Source: Bacteroidota bacterium
GTDB lineage: Bacteria > Bacteroidota > Bacteroidia > Chitinophagales > Chitinophagaceae
NCBI GenBank assembly: GCA_028876035.1
Contig: JAGWTK010000067.1
Span: forward strand, 1-13,275
Reading direction: 5' to 3'
DNA: 13,275 nt
Each line of letters opens with the position of its first letter. The first letter of the stretch is position 1. A program made the translations under genes and the position numbers. This document shows positions 8,851 to 13,275 of this stretch, one piece after another. The notes below the pieces were generated by a model that had not been told where the DNA came from, made no database searches, and saw only the letters and a program-made list of their open reading frames with translations.

Positions 8851-9993
8851 ATGAACTTCAGATACTACCTGCTGGTTACTGCCTTGCTGTACTCAAGCAT
8901 CGAAGTTTATACCCAGCAGCCAACCAGTCCAGCGCGAGAAAACGCTGACAGTGTGCGGACACTTATTCGTCGGGTCAATCAGCACTGGCAACACACGCAT
9001 TCACCCCGGGTACACGCGTTCTGGGACCAGGCCGCTTACCAGTCGGCCAATATGGACGCGTTCTCCGTCACGGGCGACAGCTCTTTTGTTCATTATGCAG
9101 AAGCCTGGGCCACTTACAATCAGTGGATGGGCGCAAAATCGGCCGATACCAGTGAATGGAAATATACTTACGGCGAAACGGACGAGTACGTGTTGTTTGG
9201 CGACTGGCAGATTTGCTTTCAAACCTATATTGACTTGTATAAACTCACACCCGAGCCAATTAAAATCGCGCGGGCAAAACAAGTGATGCATCATCAGGTT
9301 AATACCCGTTTCAACGGCTATTGGTGGTGGGCAGATGGTTTGTATATGGCCATGCCCGTTATGACCAGGATGTATGACCTTACAGGAAACAGGCTTTATC
9401 TCCGCAAATTGTTTGATTACTTTCGGTTTGCCGACAGCCTGATGTTTGATCCCGTTGCGCATCTTTATTACCGCGATGCGAAATACCTCTATCCCGCGCA
9501 TCGCACCAATGCAGGGAAGAAAGACTTTTGGTCGAGGGGAAATGGCTGGGTGATTGCAGCGCTTGCAAAAGTGCTTGAACGCCTTCCTCAAAATGATCCG
9601 CATCGTCCGTTATACCTGCAGCGCTTCAGGGAAATGGCTGCTGCTTTAAAAAATTGCCAGCAGTCCGAAGGCTATTGGACAAGAAGCCTTATAGATCCGA
9701 TGCAGGCCCCGGGCTATGAATCCAGCGGCACTTCGTTTTTTACTTATGCTATACTCTGGGGCATTCATCATGGCATATTGCCCGTAAAGGAATACCTTCC
9801 CGTTGTCAATAAAAGCTGGCACTCCCTGCTCGCCACGGCGTTGCAAAACGATGGAAACATCGGCTATGTGCAACCGATTGGTGAAAAAGCGATTCCCGGC
9901 CAGGTGGTGAACCAGCAATCGGTTACACCCTTTGGAACGGGCGCCTTTCTCCTCGCAGCCTGTGAGATGTACCGCTGGTTGATGAAGAAATAA
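8851..9993 (+). CDS. GH105 family unsaturated uronyl (rhamnogalacturonyl) hydrolase
   Basis: A 380-residue alpha/alpha-barrel enzyme of the GH88/GH105 type. Members remove the 4,5-unsaturated uronic acid that polysaccharide lyases leave at the non-reducing end of oligosaccharides, by hydrating the double bond. ATG 8851 starts a signal peptide (MNFRYYLLVTALLYSS, cleavage probably near residue 21). The in-frame ATG at 8794 lies in the terminator stem and would spoil the signal. Visible hallmarks are WWWADGLYMAMPVMTRM with D162 as the likely catalytic acid, and SRGNGW with R229-W233, matching the GH105 RGNGW motif. The length is normal for the family. No lipobox is present, so it is probably periplasmic. 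It stops 7 bases before the GH35 gene, implying co-transcription. GH88 is a less likely alternative. Most characterised members act on rhamnogalacturonan-I products, but some act on unsaturated glucuronyl ends, so the exact substrate is open. Confidence 0.88.
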   Translation: MNFRYYLLVTALLYSSIEVYTQQPTSPARENADSVRTLIRRVNQHWQHTHSPRVHAFWDQAAYQSANMDAFSVTGDSSFVHYAEAWATYNQWMGAKSADTSEWKYTYGETDEYVLFGDWQICFQTYIDLYKLTPEPIKIARAKQVMHHQVNTRFNGYWWWADGLYMAMPVMTRMYDLTGNRLYLRKLFDYFRFADSLMFDPVAHLYYRDAKYLYPAHRTNAGKKDFWSRGNGWVIAALAKVLERLPQNDPHRPLYLQRFREMAAALKNCQQSEGYWTRSLIDPMQAPGYESSGTSFFTYAILWGIHHGILPVKEYLPVVNKSWHSLLATALQNDGNIGYVQPIGEKAIPGQVVNQQSVTPFGTGAFLLAACEMYRWLMKK

Positions 9994-10000
9994 AACGACT

Positions 10001-11842
10001 ATGCATCCACGTTACACTTTTAGCACCCGTAAATGCTTCTTACTGGGTTTGCTCCTGGTATTTGCCGTACAACTCAGTTCCGCGCAAACAACAAAACACC
10101 AGTTCAGCACAGACGACCAGCATTTCCTGCTCGACGGAAAACCATTGCAGATCATCTCGGGCGAAATCCACTATCCCCGCATCCCGCGCGAAACCTGGCG
10201 GCACAGCATGAAAATGGCCAGGGCGATGGGATTAAACACCATTGGTACTTATGTTTTCTGGAACCTGCACGAGCCCGAAAAAGGAAAATTCGATTTCTCC
10301 GGCAACAATGATATTGCCGCCTTTGTGAAGACCGCGCAGGAAGAAGGACTTTGGGTAATACTTCGGCCCAGTCCGTACGTGTGCGCTGAATGGGAATTCG
10401 GCGGTTATCCCTATTGGTTAGAAAATGAAAAGAACCTGGTCGTGCGGAGCCGCGACAGCAATTACCTGCGCGAATACCGGACCTATATCCGTGAAATCGG
10501 CAAACAACTGGCGCCCTTGCAGGTAAACCACGGAGGGAATATACTGATGGTGCAGGTGGAAAATGAGTATGGCTCCTATGGAAACGATAAAGATTACCTC
10601 GCTGTTAATGAAGCCATGTTTCGTGAAGCAGGTTTTGACGGACTGCTATATACCTGCGATCCACCTTCTGCACTGGAGGGCGGTCATTTGAAAGGATTGT
10701 TGCCTGCTGTGAACGGCATCGATAATCCCGCGCAGGTAAGAACGCTGATCAACAAATACCACGATGGTAAGGGACCGTATTTTATCGCAGAATGGTACCC
10801 AGCCTGGTTCGATTGGTGGGGCACGCAACACCATACCGTACCGGCGGAAAAGTATGCCGCACCGCTGGACACTGTTCTTGCGGCTGGCATTTCCATCAAT
10901 ATGTACATGTTCCATGGTGGCACCACCCGCGGATTTATGAACGGTGCCAATTACAATGACCGGGACCCCTATGAACCACAGATCAGCAGTTACGACTACG
11001 ATGCGCCGGTGAATGAGCAGGGCAATGCAACGGAGAAGTATATGCGCTTCCGCGAAGTGATTCAGAAACATTTACCGGCCGGTCAAACGCTGCCACCCGT
11101 TCCCGCTGCAAGGCCCACGATCCGGTTTACGGCAAACATTCAGCAAAGCAGTTCATTCCGGAATTACGCAAAAGCAGCTGTCAAAAATGCTTCCCCTTTG
11201 CCTTTTGAAGCCCTGCACCATGCTTATGGGTATGTTTGGTACCGCACCATATTGCCGGCTTTCAGTGGCGGTATGCTGAAGATTAATGGCCTTCGCGATT
11301 ATGCCATTGTGCTGCTCAACGGAAAAAAGATCGGAACACTTGATCGCCGGATCAAAACCGATAGCCTGATGCTTGAAGCGATTCCTGCAGGGGCAAAACT
11401 GGATATACTGGTTGAAAACCTGGGACGCATCAACTTTGGACCCTACCTGCTCAAAAATACCAAGGGCATTACGGGTGATGTGGACCTGAACGGTAAAAAA
11501 CTCAGTGGCTGGACCATGCACCCGGTTCAATTCGCGCCAGGCGACAAAGTAAAAGATCCCTTGCTGCAAGCGGGGACACCCTCGTTTTTGAGCACCTCAT
11601 TTTCATTGGAGACCACAGGTGATACCTGGCTCGATATGCGGAACTGGGGTAAAGGCTCCATTTGGATCAATGGTCATCACCTGGGACGTTATTGGAATGT
11701 TGGTCCGCAGCAAACGGTGTATGTGCCGGCTGAATGGTTGAAGAAGGGAAAGAATGAAATCATGGTTTTTGAATTGCTCAAACCCGATCAAAGCAGTATC
11801 AGTGCCATCGACCACCCGATATTGAATGAATTGCAAAAATAA
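10001..11842 (+). CDS. GH35 family beta-galactosidase, secreted
   Basis: A 613-residue retaining exo-beta-galactosidase that releases terminal beta-linked galactose. A signal peptide covers residues 1-28 (hydrophobic core ~13-25, probable cleavage SSA|Q), with no lipobox, so it is probably periplasmic. The (beta/alpha)8 catalytic domain starts near residue 35 with family motifs such as ISGEIHYPRIP, TYVFWNLHEPEKGKFDF and RPSPYVCAEWEFGGYPYWL. The acid/base is E189 in VQVENEYGSYG (the clan GH-A Asn-Glu pair N188-E189). The nucleophile is E264 in FIAEWYPAWFDWWG. The C-terminal part forms beta-sandwich domains, ending with the typical motif GSIWINGHHLGRYWNVGPQ. Length and order are normal for a bacterial GH35. 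It sits 7 bases after the GH105 gene and 22 before the GH51 gene, in one run. Likely targets are galactose on pectic galactan or arabinogalactan side chains; the linkage preference cannot be read. Confidence 0.95.
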   Translation: MHPRYTFSTRKCFLLGLLLVFAVQLSSAQTTKHQFSTDDQHFLLDGKPLQIISGEIHYPRIPRETWRHSMKMARAMGLNTIGTYVFWNLHEPEKGKFDFSGNNDIAAFVKTAQEEGLWVILRPSPYVCAEWEFGGYPYWLENEKNLVVRSRDSNYLREYRTYIREIGKQLAPLQVNHGGNILMVQVENEYGSYGNDKDYLAVNEAMFREAGFDGLLYTCDPPSALEGGHLKGLLPAVNGIDNPAQVRTLINKYHDGKGPYFIAEWYPAWFDWWGTQHHTVPAEKYAAPLDTVLAAGISINMYMFHGGTTRGFMNGANYNDRDPYEPQISSYDYDAPVNEQGNATEKYMRFREVIQKHLPAGQTLPPVPAARPTIRFTANIQQSSSFRNYAKAAVKNASPLPFEALHHAYGYVWYRTILPAFSGGMLKINGLRDYAIVLLNGKKIGTLDRRIKTDSLMLEAIPAGAKLDILVENLGRINFGPYLLKNTKGITGDVDLNGKKLSGWTMHPVQFAPGDKVKDPLLQAGTPSFLSTSFSLETTGDTWLDMRNWGKGSIWINGHHLGRYWNVGPQQTVYVPAEWLKKGKNEIMVFELLKPDQSSISAIDHPILNELQK

Positions 11843-11864
11843 ACGCTCACAAACGCCGAAATTC

Positions 11865-13275
11865 ATGAAGCTTGCTTTGAGAACAGGCGCATTGATAGCA
11901 GCACTTACCTGTGGTGTTGCTGTAGTGGCGCAAAAAAATACCAGTAAAGCCTACCCGATTAGCGCCGACCTCTTTGGTATCTTTTTCGAAGACCTGAGTT
12001 TTGCAGCAGACGGCGGATTGTATGCAGAGATGGTACAAAACCGTTCCTTTGAATACAGTCCGGTCGACCGCGAAGGCTGGCAGTCGTTCAGCTACTGGCA
12101 ATACTGCCACAAGGGCTATGGCTACGGCACCCTGAGTGTTGAAAGCAGCCGACCCATCCATCCAAATAACCCGCACTACCTTTCACTGGGTATTGAAGAT
12201 CCCGGGCAACAAGGCATTGGCATAAGCAACCAGGGCTTCGATGGAATGCAGCTGCACAAAGGCGAAAAATACAATTTTTCCATTTTTCTCCGGCAGGTAT
12301 CGGCGCAGACCGTCAACCTGCATGTTTTTCTCCTCTCAAACAAAGGCGATACGCTGGGAAACGCAACCATTGTTACGGATGATACGCGCTGGAAAAAATA
12401 CGAACGGAGCTTTGTTGTTGCCGGTGATGCCGACAGTGCCACGCTTTTTATCCTTGCTACCAGCCGGGGTAAACTGGATATGGATATGGTGTCTTTGTTT
12501 CCGGCCAACACGTTTCATCTGCGCGCCAATGGACTGCGCAATGATTTGGCAACAGCCATCGCAAACATCCATCCGCATTTTATGCGATTCCCCGGCGGTT
12601 GTTTGGTGCATGGTGATGGCGTCGCCAATATCTATCGGTGGAAAAATAGCATAGGGCCGGTAGAAGAAAGATTGGGACAAAGGAATATCTGGAATTACCA
12701 CCAGTCGGACGGACTCGGCTTTTTTGAATACTTCCAATTTTGTGAAGACATCGGCGCGAAACCTTTGCCGGTGGTAGCGGCCGGCGTCAGTTGTCAGAAT
12801 TCCGGCGGTACCTGGGCAATTGGCAGCACGGGGCAGAAAGCCATTCCCATGGAGGAGATGAATGCCTATGTGCAGGATATACTCGATTTGATTGAGTATG
12901 CCAATGGTCCTGTCAATTCAACCTGGGGCGCGAAACGTGCAGCGGCTGGTCACCCGGCGCCGTTTAACCTGCAATATGTGGGTGTAGGCAATGAAGACAA
13001 ACAGACCGATGCATTCCGCGAACGGTTTGCCATGATCTACGAAGCCGTACATGCAAAACACCCTGAAATAACCATTGTAGGCACAGCCGGCCCTTTCCAC
13101 TCGGGAGAAGATTTTGACCTCGGTTGGAATTTTTCGCGCAAGTTGCAGGTACCGGTGGTGGATGAACACTATTATGAAAAACCGGAATGGTTCCGTCATA
13201 ATGCAGCGCGTTATGATAATTATGATCGGCATGGACCGAAAGTGTATGTGGGTGAATATGCTTCCTGGGGTAATA
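11865..13275 (+). CDS. GH51 family alpha-L-arabinofuranosidase, 3' partial
   Basis: The first 470 residues of an enzyme that removes terminal alpha-L-arabinofuranose from arabinan, arabinogalactan or arabinoxylan; the frame is still open at the window end. ATG 11865 starts a signal peptide (MKLALRTGALIAALT..., probable cleavage VVA|Q after residue 22). The catalytic barrel begins with ISADLFGIFFEDLSFAADGG. It is interrupted at ~66-215 by a CBM4/9-like beta-sandwich (GEKYNFSIFLRQ, DTRWKKYERSF, MDMVSLFP), an arrangement common in this GH51 clade. The barrel resumes with RFPGG at 241-245. The clan GH-A acid/base pair is N376-E377 (GVGNEDK), and E464 in VYVGEYAS is the likely nucleophile, so both catalytic residues are inside the window. 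The C-terminal beta-domain is missing. It begins 22 bases after the GH35 stop and looks like the next gene of the same operon. Confidence 0.94.
   Translation, partial: MKLALRTGALIAALTCGVAVVAQKNTSKAYPISADLFGIFFEDLSFAADGGLYAEMVQNRSFEYSPVDREGWQSFSYWQYCHKGYGYGTLSVESSRPIHPNNPHYLSLGIEDPGQQGIGISNQGFDGMQLHKGEKYNFSIFLRQVSAQTVNLHVFLLSNKGDTLGNATIVTDDTRWKKYERSFVVAGDADSATLFILATSRGKLDMDMVSLFPANTFHLRANGLRNDLATAIANIHPHFMRFPGGCLVHGDGVANIYRWKNSIGPVEERLGQRNIWNYHQSDGLGFFEYFQFCEDIGAKPLPVVAAGVSCQNSGGTWAIGSTGQKAIPMEEMNAYVQDILDLIEYANGPVNSTWGAKRAAAGHPAPFNLQYVGVGNEDKQTDAFRERFAMIYEAVHAKHPEITIVGTAGPFHSGEDFDLGWNFSRKLQVPVVDEHYYEKPEWFRHNAARYDNYDRHGPKVYVGEYASWGN

Noticed and set aside
9001..9603. Antisense open frames of up to about 200 codons (for example 9001-9603 and 4616-5191 on the - strand)
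   Set aside because: They lie entirely inside strongly supported + strand genes, show no recognisable motif or export signal, and are expected from the codon use of the genes opposite.
1..13275. A previously undescribed defence, mobile or RNA-based system
   Set aside because: All long frames are explained by known PUL families. I saw no tRNA or rRNA sequence, CRISPR-type repeat array, insertion sequence ends or transposase motifs, and no gap without a gene longer than 183 bases.

Overview
The window looks like part of a Bacteroidota chromosome. The evidence is a hybrid two-component regulator, an adjacent SusC/SusD pair, start codons without clear Shine-Dalgarno sequences, and roughly balanced base composition. 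The protein style (SusC and SusD end motifs, CKK-type SusD lipoprotein start) fits the Chitinophagaceae, but the genus is an inference. All genes lie on the + strand and together form one polysaccharide utilization locus (PUL), cut off at both ends of the window.

Layout: (1) 2-3913, a hybrid two-component system (HTCS) sensor/regulator missing only its extreme N-terminus. (2) 3914-4096, a 183-base regulatory gap with an AT-rich inverted repeat, two C6 tracts 22 bases apart and a promoter-like element. (3) 4097-7117, a SusC/RagA outer-membrane TonB-dependent transporter. (4) 7140-8756, its SusD/RagB surface lipoprotein partner. (5) 8757-8850, a gap holding a strong intrinsic-terminator-like hairpin. 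(6) 8851-9993, a GH105 unsaturated uronyl hydrolase. (7) 10001-11842, a GH35 beta-galactosidase. (8) 11865 to the window end, an N-terminal 470-residue piece of a GH51 alpha-L-arabinofuranosidase with an embedded CBM4/9-like region.

Proposed working: the periplasmic propeller of the HTCS senses an imported oligosaccharide, and its AraC-type output domain activates the susC promoter. SusC/SusD import glycan fragments, which the periplasmic enzymes trim: beta-galactose (GH35), alpha-arabinofuranose (GH51) and lyase-generated terminal unsaturated uronic acid (GH105). This set points to a pectic rhamnogalacturonan-I or arabinogalactan-type substrate. No polysaccharide lyase, SusE-like protein or surface endo-enzyme is visible, so the locus probably continues beyond the window. 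I found no previously undescribed system. The most interesting features are the terminator between the transport and enzyme genes and the repeated C-tract upstream of susC.
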